Source: Dehalococcoidia bacterium
GTDB lineage: Bacteria; Chloroflexota; Dehalococcoidia; UBA2979
Length of the DNA: 53,296 bases
Direction of reading: 5' to 3'
NCBI GenBank assembly: GCA_020845735.1
Contig: JADLFF010000045.1
Coordinates: 1 to 53,296 of the forward strand
Shown here: positions 33,349-40,865 of the stretch, piece after piece
How the letters are laid out: every line of letters begins with the position of its first letter
How positions within the stretch are numbered: the first letter of the stretch is position 1
The notes under the pieces: generated by a model
Seen by the model: the letters and a program-made list of their open reading frames with translations, nothing else
Database searches by the model: none
Told to the model about the DNA's origin: nothing
Position numbers and translations under genes: made by a program

Positions 33349-34440
33349 CTAGTCCTCCGGAGCCGTCGCCTGGTCCGAGTCGGAGACTCCAGCTTCGTCG
33401 AACGTGGCCATTTCGTCGAGCAGGCGGCAGGCGGCGAGGCAGACGTTCATCGCGAGGGCAGCGCCCGTGCCCTCACCGAGGCGGAGCTCGAAGTCGAGGA
33501 TCGGCCGCAATCCGAGGTGCTCGAGGGTCGCCCGGTGGCCCGGCTCCACGCCGAGATGCGACGCGAGCATGTAGCGCGCCGCCCGCGGCTCGATCGCGGC
33601 GGCGACCAGGGCGGCGGCGCCGGAGATCAGCCCATCGACGAGCACCGGCACGCGCAGCGAGGCCGCGGCGAGGTAGCAACCTGCCAGCACGCCGATCTCG
33701 TATCCCCCCAGCGAGGCGAGGAGCGAGACGCCATCGCCCCCGACCGAGCGATGGCGCGCGAGCGCCGCCTCGACCGCCGCGATCTTTGCCGCGTAGTGCG
33801 AGTCGTCCACGCCCGTGCCTCGGCCCGTGACTGACCGCGGAGGCAGCCCCGTTACGGCAGCCACGATCGCCGCGGCGGCCGTGCTGTTCCCGATCCCCAT
33901 CTCGCCCAGGCCAAGGAGGTCGAGTCCGGTGTCGTGCTCCTCGCGGACCAGCTCGATCCCCGCCGCGAGCGACCGTCTGGCGTGTTCCGGCGGCATCGCC
34001 GGGTGTTCGGTGATGTCCGCCGTGCCGGGGCCGATGCGCAGGCGCAGCAGGCGAGGATCGTCCCCCGTCGGGCCGCGGACGCCCGCGTCCACGACCCGCA
34101 GTCGCGCACCCGCGACGTGCGCGAGGACCGAGATCGCCGCACCTCCCCCGAGGAAGTTCGCGACCATCTGCGCCGTGACCTCGGGTGGATAGGCGGACAC
34201 CCCTCGAGCGGCCACGCCGTGATCGCCCGCTGCGACCACGATCGCGCGATGCTCGAGGCGCGGGCGGTCGCGGCCGGTCATCGCCGCGATGTCCTCGGAG
34301 AGCGATTCCAGCCGGCCGAGGGCCCCGGGCGGCTTGGTCAGGCGGGCCTGCCGCGCCCGCGCCGCGGCGCCTGCTGCCTCGTCGAGGGCGGGGATGGCGC
34401 GGGCGGTCTCCGCGATGAGGCGCGCATCGGCCTCAGTCAT
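33349..34440 (-). CDS. cobT: Nicotinate-nucleotide-dimethylbenzimidazole phosphoribosyltransferase (CobT)
   Basis: CobT activates the lower-ligand base to alpha-ribazole phosphate. The 363-aa protein shows LTKPPGALGRLE near the N-terminus, VVAAGDHGVAARGVSAYP, the GEMGIGNSTAAAA motif, and near the C-terminus the EPGHRATLEHLGL and LRLGEGTGAALA segments with the conserved Glu. Complete length. Genes to make dimethylbenzimidazole are not in the window. Confidence 0.96.
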   Translation of the reverse strand: MTEADARLIAETARAIPALDEAAGAAARARQARLTKPPGALGRLESLSEDIAAMTGRDRPRLEHRAIVVAAGDHGVAARGVSAYPPEVTAQMVANFLGGGAAISVLAHVAGARLRVVDAGVRGPTGDDPRLLRLRIGPGTADITEHPAMPPEHARRSLAAGIELVREEHDTGLDLLGLGEMGIGNSTAAAAIVAAVTGLPPRSVTGRGTGVDDSHYAAKIAAVEAALARHRSVGGDGVSLLASLGGYEIGVLAGCYLAAASLRVPVLVDGLISGAAALVAAAIEPRAARYMLASHLGVEPGHRATLEHLGLRPILDFELRLGEGTGAALAMNVCLAACRLLDEMATFDEAGVSDSDQATAPED

Positions 34441-34476
34441 GAGCGCGCCAGACCAGGCATTCGAGGCGTGGCGCCA

Positions 34477-35106
34477 TCAGTAGTCGATCCCCGGCTGCGC
34501 CTTGATCCCCGACTTGTAGGCGTGCTTGCGCTCGGTCATCTCCGTCACGGTATCCGCGAACTCGATGAGCGCCGGATGCGCATCGCGCCCCGTGAGGATC
34601 ACGTCCACGTCCTTCGGTCGGTTGCGGAGCACCTCGAGGACCTCATTCACGTCGAGCCAGCCGTACGTGATCGGGTAGGTGATCTCATCGAGGACCACGA
34701 GGTCGTACTGCGCGGACATGATCTTCTCGCGGGCAAGGTTCCAGCACTCATGCGCGAGGGCAATGTCCTTCTCGATGTCCTTCGAGAGCCACGTGAAGCC
34801 ATCCCCGAGGGGGATCATCTCGATCCCCATGCGCCGAGCCGCGCGCGTCTCGCCGTAGTTGCTGGTCTTCGACTTGATGAACTGCAGCCAGACGATCTTC
34901 CAGCCGCGGCCCCAGGCACGCATCGTGACGCCGAGCGCCGCCGTTGTCTTGCCCTTGCCGTTCCCCGTGTTCAGGACCACGAGCGGGTGCTTCTTCGGGA
35001 AGAGCCCCTCCCAGCGTCCCTGCCACTGCTCGACGGCGTCGCCGGCATCCGCCGCTTCGCCGTCCGGCTCCTCGTGGCGCGCCTCGGCGCGAGTCTGCTC
35101 AACCAT
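34477..35106 (-). CDS. cobO: Cob(I)yrinic acid a,c-diamide adenosyltransferase (CobA/CobO/BtuR)
   Basis: This enzyme adds the 5'-deoxyadenosyl group to the cobalt of corrinoids. The 209-aa protein has the modified P-loop NTGNGKGKTTAALG, the VWLQFIKSK and WNLAREKIMSAQYDLVVLDEITYPITYGWL segments, and VILTGRDAHPALIEFAD. The ATG at 35106 is preceded by GGAGG at 6 bases and overlaps the end of btuD by 8 bases. The N-terminal 30 residues are acidic and variable. Confidence 0.95.
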   Translation of the reverse strand: MVEQTRAEARHEEPDGEAADAGDAVEQWQGRWEGLFPKKHPLVVLNTGNGKGKTTAALGVTMRAWGRGWKIVWLQFIKSKTSNYGETRAARRMGIEMIPLGDGFTWLSKDIEKDIALAHECWNLAREKIMSAQYDLVVLDEITYPITYGWLDVNEVLEVLRNRPKDVDVILTGRDAHPALIEFADTVTEMTERKHAYKSGIKAQPGIDY

Positions 35107-35959
35107 CGACGTCCTCCGCTCGCTGAGCCGTGATCGCTCCTCTGGCCGGGGTAACGACGGGAAGTCCCGTGTCGGGGTGCGTGATGACGGAGACCAGCAC
35201 GCCATACGTGTCGCGCAGGCGGGGCTCCGTGAGCACCTCGGCGGGGCGACCGCTCGCGACGACGCGGCCGGAGTCGAGGAGCACGAGGCGGTCACAGTAT
35301 GCCGCGGCGAGCGTGAGGTCGTGAACCACCGCGAGCACGGCCACGCCGTCGTGCACCAGCGAGCGCAGCAGCAGGCAGAGCTCCGCCTGGGCGTGCGGAT
35401 CGAGGTTGGCCGTGGGCTCGTCGAGAAGCAGGATCGCCGGCTCCTGGGCGAGCGCGCGCGCGACGAATGCCCGCCGCCGCTGGCCACCGGAGAGCGTGCC
35501 GAGGGCGCGCTCCGCCAGTGCGACGCAGCCCGCGCGCTCCATCGCCTCCGCCACGATCGCGCGGTCCCGGCTGGACTCGCGGGTGAGGAATCCGAGGTGC
35601 GGCGTGCGACCCAGCGTCACGAGCTCGGCGACGGTCATCGTCGGGGGCGCCTCGGGAAGCTGCTGTACCACGGCCACCCGGCGAGCGAGGGCCTGGCTGG
35701 AATACGAGCGCAGCGCGCGCCCCTCGATGAGCACTTCGCCCTCCTCGAGGGGGACGATCCCCGTCGCCGCGCGCACGAGGGTGCTCTTCCCCGCGCCGTT
35801 CGGCCCGATGATGCCGAGGAGCTCGCCGGCGCGGAGCTCGAGCGAGGCGCCATCGAGGACCGCGCTGCCACCGAGGCGTACGCGGACTCGCTGGAACTCC
35901 ACGGGAGCTGGCATCGCACTGCGGTCCGTGCGGCGGTCGTCCGCGACGAGCGTCGTCAT
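35099..35959 (-). CDS. btuD: ABC transporter ATP-binding protein, cobalamin/corrinoid type (BtuD)
   Basis: The ATPase of a FecCDE/BtuCD-type importer. It has Walker A (GIIGPNGAGKSTLVRAATG), the signature LSGGQRRRAFVARALAQ, Walker B (AILLLDEPTANLD) and the switch His (AVVHDLTLA). The ATG at 35959 overlaps btuC by 4 bases, giving 286 aa. The frame stays open for a further 400 codons upstream but only as a shadow of btuC. Iron-siderophore transporters look the same; the B12 riboswitch and neighbours decide for corrinoids. Confidence 0.92.
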   Translation of the reverse strand: MTTLVADDRRTDRSAMPAPVEFQRVRVRLGGSAVLDGASLELRAGELLGIIGPNGAGKSTLVRAATGIVPLEEGEVLIEGRALRSYSSQALARRVAVVQQLPEAPPTMTVAELVTLGRTPHLGFLTRESSRDRAIVAEAMERAGCVALAERALGTLSGGQRRRAFVARALAQEPAILLLDEPTANLDPHAQAELCLLLRSLVHDGVAVLAVVHDLTLAAAYCDRLVLLDSGRVVASGRPAEVLTEPRLRDTYGVLVSVITHPDTGLPVVTPARGAITAQRAEDVDG

Positions 35960-37059
35960 ATGTGCGCCATCCGCCGGTTGCGGAGGAGGTAGAGGAAGAA
36001 CGGTCCGCCGGCGATCGCCGTGACGATGCCGACCGGAACCTCCTGCGGCGCGAAGATCGTGCGTCCCACCAGGTCCGTGGCCACGAGGAAGACCGCGCCC
36101 ACGATCGCGCTCAGCGGCAGCAGCCGGCGGTAGTCGCTCCCCCAGAGCAGCCTCACGACGTGCGGCACGACGAGCCCTACGAAGCCGATCACGCCGGCAA
36201 TCGCGACGGCCGTGGCCGCCATCAGCGAGGACGCCGCGAGCACCGTGAACTTCGCGCGGCTCACGTTGATGCCGAGCTGGCGCGCCTGCTCTTCGTCCAG
36301 CTGGAGCACGTTCAGGACGCGGCCGTGCGCGAGCACAATCGCGCCACCGACCACGAGGTACGGCGCCCCCCACGCGAGGCGCTCCCAGCTCGAGATGTTC
36401 AGGGTGCCGAAGAGGAACGCAAAGATCGGCTGCGCGCGCTGACCGGCCCCGATCATGATGAACGAGGTGATCGCGCTCAGCAGCGACGACAGCGCGACCC
36501 CGGCCAGGATGAGCGTGGTCGCCGATCCGCCGCCCGCGCTCTTCGAGAGCACGTACACGGCGGTCACCGTCAGCCCGCCGCCCGCGAACGCCGCGAGGGG
36601 CACCGGTCCGAACCCGTAACCGCCTGTGCCCAGCGGAGAGATGATCACCAGCGCCGCCCCGAGCGCGGCCCCGGACGCCACGCCGAGGAGGTACTCGTTC
36701 GCGAGCGGATTGCGGAAGACGCCCTGGTACCCCGCCCCGGTGAAGGAGAGCGTCGCGCCGATGACCGCGGCCGCTGCGACTCGAGGGAGACGGACATCGA
36801 GGACGATCCGGCGCCACGCCTCGGGCTCCGTGGACGCATCGACGAGGCTGTCCAGGCCGGGCACGCTCGCGAGGATGATGCGCACCGCGCTGAGGACGGG
36901 AATCGGGGCCGCGCCCTGCGTCAGCGCGAGCAGGCAGACGATGGCCAGCACCCCGAGCGACAGCGGCACGGCGCCAAGGGCCATGAATTGCCGGCGTACA
37001 GACGAGGCAGGCGCGGGAAGCGCCGGCCGCAGCTGATCGCGTGCTCGAAGTTCTGCCAT
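35956..37059 (-). CDS. btuC: ABC transporter permease, cobalamin/corrinoid type (BtuC)
   Basis: A FecCD/BtuC-family permease of 367 aa with about ten hydrophobic helices. Family motifs include LDVRLPRVAAAAVIGATLSF, GAGYQGVFRNPLANEYLLGV, GVALSSLLSA, LGINVSRAKFTVLAA and GFVGLVVPHVVRLLWGSDYR. It is the first gene after the B12 riboswitch and is coupled to btuD. No substrate-binding BtuF gene is present here; it may be encoded elsewhere. Confidence 0.93.
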   Translation of the reverse strand: MAELRARDQLRPALPAPASSVRRQFMALGAVPLSLGVLAIVCLLALTQGAAPIPVLSAVRIILASVPGLDSLVDASTEPEAWRRIVLDVRLPRVAAAAVIGATLSFTGAGYQGVFRNPLANEYLLGVASGAALGAALVIISPLGTGGYGFGPVPLAAFAGGGLTVTAVYVLSKSAGGGSATTLILAGVALSSLLSAITSFIMIGAGQRAQPIFAFLFGTLNISSWERLAWGAPYLVVGGAIVLAHGRVLNVLQLDEEQARQLGINVSRAKFTVLAASSLMAATAVAIAGVIGFVGLVVPHVVRLLWGSDYRRLLPLSAIVGAVFLVATDLVGRTIFAPQEVPVGIVTAIAGGPFFLYLLRNRRMAHI

Positions 37060-37120
37060 CGTTGCTCCGCACCTCGTCCGCGCGAGGTGACAGCGGTCCC
37101 GGAGAGGCCGACTGCTGGCA

Positions 37121-37145
37121 CATCGAGCCGGCGCGCCGGCCGATG
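37121..37145 (-). promoter_or_regulatory. Possible expression-platform hairpin
   Basis: A strong hairpin overlaps the 3' end of the B12 riboswitch: CATCG/CGATG outer pairs, one mismatch, then GCCGGC/GCCGGC around a short centre. It has no T-tract, so control may act on translation or through rho rather than by intrinsic termination. Confidence 0.5.
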
Positions 37146-37250
37146 CAGGTGAGCACGGTGCTCTGGCTCGCGACCGCTGGGGGTCGCTGACAGTTGCGGG
37201 ACAGCGCCGGACTCACACCGGCTTCCCCGCCTCACCCTGGAGCGCACGAT
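37138..37250 (-). promoter_or_regulatory. Cobalamin (B12) riboswitch
   Basis: Read on the minus strand, the stretch at about 37224-37188 carries the classic core: GGGAAGCCGGTGTGAGTCCGG-type segment, then the CGCTGTCCCGCAACTGT segment. A B12-box-like GAGCCAGAGCACC...CACCTGCAT follows. It stands about 80 bases upstream of btuC and should repress the nine-gene uptake and assembly operon when adenosylcobalamin is plentiful. Exact ends need a covariance model. Confidence 0.93.
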
Positions 37251-37292
37251 ATCAGGTTCATCAGGTGCGATCGGACGCACGACGGAACAGCC

Positions 37293-37697
37293 TCAGGGCT
37301 TGTCGCCCACGCAGTTCACGTACGTCATGACGCCGCTGACCTCGATGAAGGCGTCGCGCCCTTTCGAGTGGTAGACGAGCGTCCCGTCTGAGTAGCGGAT
37401 GCCCGAGGCGGAGATCGTCTGCGGCAGGTCCAGCGTGCGCCCATCGACGACGACGATCGCGCGCTGTGCGGGGACCGGGAACACGTAGGCATCGAACGTC
37501 TTGCCGCCGTCGCAGATGTAGTGCACGGCGACGGGCGTCGGTGTGGCCGGGGGCACCGATGCGCTCGCGGACGCAGAGACCTTCGGGGCGGCGACCGCGC
37601 CCGAGAGGTCCTCGTCCGCGCACCCGAGGACCATGATGCTCAGGACGCCGATGCCCAGGAGGAAGCGCTGAGACCTCGAGGTGCCGGACCACGCCAT
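37293..37697 (-). CDS. MliC-like (lysozyme-inhibitor fold) lipoprotein
   Basis: A 134-aa lipoprotein with a signal peptide and lipobox VLGC (Cys26), then an Ala/Ser/Pro-rich linker and a C-terminal MliC-type beta-barrel. That barrel shows YICDGGKTFDAYVFP, LDLPQTISASGIRYSDGTL, HSKGRDAFIEV and a closing Cys. The two Cys likely form the family disulphide. MliC proteins inhibit C-type lysozyme in Gram-negative bacteria; here it may protect or bind wall components. I use the ATG at 37697, with AAAGGCGG 5 bases upstream. Confidence 0.75.
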   Translation of the reverse strand: MAWSGTSRSQRFLLGIGVLSIMVLGCADEDLSGAVAAPKVSASASASVPPATPTPVAVHYICDGGKTFDAYVFPVPAQRAIVVVDGRTLDLPQTISASGIRYSDGTLVYHSKGRDAFIEVSGVMTYVNCVGDKP

Positions 37698-37722
37698 GCG
37701 AGCCGCCTTTCCCGTGGAGGCG

Positions 37723-37731
37723 AGCGTAGCA
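37723..37731 (-). promoter_or_regulatory. Candidate extended minus-10 of the MliC-like gene
   Basis: The minus strand reads TGCTACGCT, an extended minus-10 like the one before tRNA-His, 26 bases before the ATG at 37697. No good minus-35. Confidence 0.35.
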
Positions 37732-37783
37732 TCGAGGGGCGTCGCTCCCACTCGGGCGCGGCAGGCAGCGATCGAGGCGCCGC

Positions 37784-38515
37784 GTGACCGCCTTTCCCGC
37801 GCGTGACCCCTTCTACACGGACCACGCGTGGCTCTATGACGCCCACCAGCGTGGCGTCCGAGGAGACATCAAGTTCTACCGGGACCTGGCGATCGAGGCG
37901 GGCAGGGACGGCGGCGCCGTCATCGAGATTGGCGTGGGGACGGGGCGCGTCGCGATCCCCACCGCCGAGGCCGGCGTGCGCATCGTGGGGCTGGACGTGG
38001 CGCAGGAGATGCTCGCGATCTGCGAGGAGAAGGCGCGCGCCGCCGGGGTGCACGTCGACCTCGTCCAGGCCGACATGCGTCGGTTCGCCTGCTCACGACC
38101 TGCCTCGCTGGTGACGATTCCGCATCGCGCGTTCCTGCACAACCTGACCGAGGCGGACCAGCGCGCAACCATCGAGTCGTGTCGCCGCGCGCTGCGACCG
38201 GGTGGGCGCCTCGCGATGAACGTGTTCAACCCCGAGATCATCGCGGCGGTCGAGATGATGCGCGGCGCGGACGCCTTCGAGGGGGTGGCGAACTTCGATC
38301 TGGCGGACCAGATCATCGAGACGCCCATGCCAATGCGGGCCCCGGACGGCTCGGTGCACCGCGCGACGTTACGAGTCCGTTACATCTACCGGCCGCAGCT
38401 CGAGGCGTTGCTCGGCGACGCGGGCTTCGAGGTGGAGGCGTGGCTCGGGGATTTCGAGGGATCCAGATTCGGAACCCTCTCCACCGAGATCATCTGCGTG
38501 GCGCGCGCGGCGTGA
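37784..38515 (+). CDS. SAM-dependent class I methyltransferase
   Basis: A 243-aa soluble methyltransferase. Motif I, VIEIGVGTGRVAIP (about residues 46-59), binds S-adenosylmethionine; the acidic LDVAQEMLAICEEKA follows, then VQADMRRF and the post-II RALRPGGRLAMNVFNP. It starts with GTG at 37784. The substrate is unknown, and there is no operon partner. A cobalamin link is not implied by position alone. Confidence 0.85.
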   Translation: MTAFPARDPFYTDHAWLYDAHQRGVRGDIKFYRDLAIEAGRDGGAVIEIGVGTGRVAIPTAEAGVRIVGLDVAQEMLAICEEKARAAGVHVDLVQADMRRFACSRPASLVTIPHRAFLHNLTEADQRATIESCRRALRPGGRLAMNVFNPEIIAAVEMMRGADAFEGVANFDLADQIIETPMPMRAPDGSVHRATLRVRYIYRPQLEALLGDAGFEVEAWLGDFEGSRFGTLSTEIICVARAA

Positions 38516-38564
38516 CGCCTGCGTGACGTAACGGGGAGATCGTGAAATTTGCGTCAGATCTCGG

Positions 38565-38592
38565 TTGACAGGCTCGTCTTGCTGCGTATGCT
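38565..38592 (+). promoter_or_regulatory. Sigma70-type promoter before the c-di-AMP riboswitch
   Basis: TTGACA (38565-38570), a 16-base spacer and TATGCT (38587-38592). This is the best vegetative promoter in the window. Transcription would start near 38600, just ahead of the riboswitch. Confidence 0.75.
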
Positions 38593-38609
38593 ACGCGGCG
38601 TCACAGAGA

Positions 38610-38760
38610 GTGACGGTGCGAAAGCACCCGCCTAATTAGTCGTCCGGCAAATCCGGCGACTGACCGGGGGACCCAACTAACTGGGGTGAATCCTCGAAAG
38701 AGGACGGGTCAGCCTCCGCGACCCGAACCCGTCAGCTAACCTCGGCGGCGTTATGCGGTA
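38610..38760 (+). promoter_or_regulatory. c-di-AMP (ydaO-yuaA) riboswitch
   Basis: The leader holds the characteristic ydaO-type blocks in order: a CCGCCTAATTAG 5' part, GGGGGACCCAA, CTGGGGTGAATC, and the most conserved CCCGAACCCGTCAGCTAACC followed by CTCGGCGGCG. These riboswitches bind cyclic di-AMP and usually turn genes off. A small hairpin (38599-38615) precedes it. The only gene before the next terminator is the 70-aa zinc ribbon at 38812. Confidence 0.9.
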
Positions 38761-38811
38761 GGCCCCTTCCGGTGGGATGTCCGGCGCGCCTTTGGCGTGA
38801 GGTGGCCTCCA

Positions 38812-39024
38812 ATGATCGTGACTGCACCCCCCCGTTCCTGCCCGCGTTGCCGTGGCCTGATGATCATCGAAGACGACTGGTACGGCGCCTTCGGTAGCTG
38901 CATCGCCTGTGGCTACGTGCACGAGTCGCAGAAGGCCGACCCGGCGGAGCTCCTCGAGGAGGAGCGCCTGGCCGCCGGCAAGCAGCGACGGCGCCAGCCC
39001 TCGCACGGCAAGCTCCGCCTCTAG
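38812..39024 (+). CDS. Small zinc-ribbon protein under c-di-AMP riboswitch
   Basis: A 70-aa protein with two knuckles, SCPRCRGLMII and SCIACGYVHE, 20 residues apart, forming a likely zinc ribbon, then a charged Arg/Lys-rich C-terminus (KQRRRQPSHGKLRL) that could bind nucleic acid. Function is unknown. The ATG at 38812 is preceded by GAGGTGG at 6 bases; a GTG at 38797 is a weaker choice. It is a single-gene unit between a riboswitch and a terminator (39049-39074), so it appears to be the regulated target. Confidence 0.75.
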   Translation: MIVTAPPRSCPRCRGLMIIEDDWYGAFGSCIACGYVHESQKADPAELLEEERLAAGKQRRRQPSHGKLRL

Positions 39025-39048
39025 GCCGGGCTCATCGATGGTGGTTGA

Positions 39049-39074
39049 GCGGCACCTCCCGTCCGAGGTGCCGC
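39049..39074 (+). terminator. Terminator of the zinc-ribbon gene
   Basis: A perfect 10-bp GC-rich stem with a 6-base loop begins 25 bases after the stop at 39024. No T-tract. Confidence 0.7.
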
Positions 39075-39361
39075 CCTCCTCCTGCTACCTCGCGTACGAC
39101 GCGCATCCGGCCGCATCGCGCGCCTGCCCCGCGTCACGCCGCCGACCTCGCCTCGGCTTCGCACTGGCTTCGCTTCGAGTACACATCGCGCCCCGAGCAA
39201 GCCCACGCGAGCGAGTGCACCTGAGCGGGCGCGCATCGGGCGAGTGATCGCACCTCGAGCTGCCCGGGTCCGCCCCTGTTCCCGTCCCCGTGCATGTCGA
39301 GGGGCCGCGGTCCCGCAGGCGCGGCTCCCCTGATCCCCTCCGCGCAAGTCCCCGACTTTGA
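39075..39361. other. Gap without a recognised gene
   Basis: This stretch has long open frames on the minus strand (part of 39021-39650), but their product is Arg/Gly/Ala-rich without a recognisable domain and is best seen as a GC artefact. I see no RNA gene. It may be 5' regulatory DNA for the small gene at 39484. Confidence 0.5.
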
Positions 39362-39433
39362 GGGTTCCCTTACCCCTCAATGCGGGGCTTCCCTTACGGC
39401 CACCTCGAACACCCCTGCGTAGGATTCCCTCAG
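39362..39433 (+). repeat. Three TTCCCT-type direct repeats
   Basis: GGGTTCCCTTAC (39362-39373), GGCTTCCCTTAC (39386-39397) and GGATTCCCTCAG (39422-39433) recur just upstream of the 77-aa gene. They could be binding sites for one regulator. Their spacing (24 and 36 bases) is not a fixed helical repeat. Confidence 0.5.
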
Positions 39434-39483
39434 TCAGCGAGTGACGCCGTGTCATCGCATCCGCCAGGGAAGGCCGAACCGAC

Positions 39484-39717
39484 GTGAAGGAACAGCAAGG
39501 CAGCGAGCCGATCGCCCTCGAGGCGGTGCGAGCGCGTCGCACGAAGTGCGTGCACCACTGGGTGCTCCAGGAGCCCTCCGAGGGGTGGGTCCGCGGGAAG
39601 TGCAAGAACTGCAACGCCCGCCGCAAGTACCCCGCCGCCCCCGAGTCCACCCAGCGCTTCGATGACTACCGCGAGCTCGTCGCGCCATCGGCGTACGTCG
39701 AGCGTCTGGCTGCGTAG
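39484..39717 (+). CDS. Small Cys-pair protein (zinc-knuckle-like)
   Basis: A 77-aa protein with CVHHWVLQEPSEGWVRGKC followed by KNC: the pattern C-x-H-x-W...GxCxxC. It resembles small zinc-binding proteins with a CxHxW...CxxCG pattern that I recall from Chloroflexota; function is unknown. The C-terminal half (STQRFDDYRELV) is acidic/aromatic. It starts with GTG; AGGGAAGG lies about 10 bases upstream. A 7-bp hairpin follows (39753-39772). Confidence 0.7.
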   Translation: MKEQQGSEPIALEAVRARRTKCVHHWVLQEPSEGWVRGKCKNCNARRKYPAAPESTQRFDDYRELVAPSAYVERLAA

Positions 39718-39752
39718 CCACGTAAACCGTCGAGAACGCAATTCGTGACAAC

Positions 39753-39772
39753 TCCCGACTTGAAGGTCGGGA
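39753..39772 (+). terminator. Hairpin after the 77-aa gene
   Basis: TCCCGAC/GTCGGGA, 7-bp stem with a TTGAAG loop, 35 bases after the stop and about 60 bases before the response regulator gene. Either a weak terminator or a leader structure of that gene. Confidence 0.45.
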
Positions 39773-39833
39773 ACCGCAGGTGCACAAGCACGGGCCCGGC
39801 TACCCTCGTGGAGGCGGGACTGTTGGAGGAATG

Positions 39834-40595
39834 ATGAACGACAGGCTTGCCGACGCTCTCCCCCTGACTCGAGGCCGCCCGCCGCGCAACGGCTCTGCCC
39901 GCCTGAGGCTGCTGGTGGTCGATGACCACACGCTCCTCCGTCAGGCGCTGCGCACCCTGCTCGACGGCCAGGAGGGCGTCGAGGTGGTGGGCGAGGCGAC
40001 CAACGGCCGTGACGCCGTCGAGGCCGCCGAGCGGCTGCGCCCGGACGTGGTGCTGATGGACATGGTCATGCCGGGCCTCAACGGCATCGACGCGACGCGC
40101 CAGATCGTGAAGCGCGTGCCCGGCACGCGCGTCCTGATCCTGACCGCCTACCTCGAGGACGAGCGGCTGTTGCAGGCGCTGCGCGCCGGCGCCTCGGGCT
40201 ACGTGGTGAAGAACTCCGAGATCGACGAGCTGGTGCTCGCGGTGCAGTCCGTGCACCGAGGCAACACCTACTTCTCGACGGCGGTCTCCGAGGAGATCGC
40301 GGTCAACGAGGTGCTGCTCCAGGCGAAGCAGCCCGAGACGCGCAGCGGTTACGACCTCCTCACCGGGCGTGAGCGCGAGGTGCTGCAGCTCATCGCTGAG
40401 GGCCGCTCGAACCAGCGCATCGCCGATGAGCTGGTGATCAGTGTGAAGACCGTCGAGGCGCACAAGGCGCACATCATGAGCAAGCTGCACGCGCAGAACC
40501 GCACCGACCTCATCCGCTACGCGCTCAAGCGTGGACTCGTCGGCCTCGAGGCGCCGTCGCTGGACGCCCCCGCCGAGGAGCGCGCGGTCGTCTAG
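39834..40595 (+). CDS. NarL/FixJ-type response regulator
   Basis: A 253-aa DNA-binding response regulator. The receiver domain has the acidic pair VVDDH, the phosphoryl Asp in VVLMDMVMPG (D76), the Thr of LILTAY and the Lys of YVVKNSE. The C-terminal LuxR-type HTH is LLTGREREVLQLIAEGRSNQRIADELVISVKTVEAHKAHIM. Two ATGs overlap at 39831/39834; GGAGG is 4 bases from the second, which I use. There is no histidine kinase in the window. Being just upstream of the motor/export operon, it may control motility genes, but that is only inferred. Confidence 0.93.
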   Translation: MNDRLADALPLTRGRPPRNGSARLRLLVVDDHTLLRQALRTLLDGQEGVEVVGEATNGRDAVEAAERLRPDVVLMDMVMPGLNGIDATRQIVKRVPGTRVLILTAYLEDERLLQALRAGASGYVVKNSEIDELVLAVQSVHRGNTYFSTAVSEEIAVNEVLLQAKQPETRSGYDLLTGREREVLQLIAEGRSNQRIADELVISVKTVEAHKAHIMSKLHAQNRTDLIRYALKRGLVGLEAPSLDAPAEERAVV

Positions 40596-40623
40596 ACCCC
40601 GTCCTCCCGCGAAACGCAGGACC

Positions 40624-40656
40624 AGAACCGCGCCGGGCAGGACCCGGCGCGGTTCT
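40624..40656 (+). terminator. Terminator of the response regulator gene
   Basis: A perfect 14-bp stem with a 5-base loop followed by TCCGTTT, 28 bases after the stop codon. The strongest terminator in the window; it separates the regulator from the flagellar operon. Confidence 0.9.
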
Positions 40657-40865
40657 TCCGTTTGCGCGCTCCCTTGCGCGCTCGGCGCGCTGAGGCGGGC
40701 CGCGCTCCGAGGGCCGACCGTCCGCGCGTGAACGGCGAACACCTCACGTAACACATCGGGACTCTGACGGCGCGAGTCAGGGCTGACGACCGGGCGCCTC
40801 CTCGGTTTCCCGATACGGACAACACCGGCACTCCGGAAGAATCAACTCGTCGCGCAGGGTCCCCC

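Noticed and set aside
35960-37216. Apparent N-terminal extension of btuD
   Set aside because: It is the alternative frame of btuC. btuD has its own ATG at 35959 with a 4-base overlap.
39021-39650. 209-aa minus-strand ORF over the non-coding gap
   Set aside because: No ribosome binding site, no domain, Arg/Gly/Ala-rich composition; it also runs antisense into the 77-aa gene.
40657-40865. Sigma54 or sigma28 promoter ahead of flbD
   Set aside because: CCGGCAC and CCCGATAC were inspected; neither has a proper partner element. A small CTGAC/GTCAG hairpin near 40771-40789 is too weak to call.
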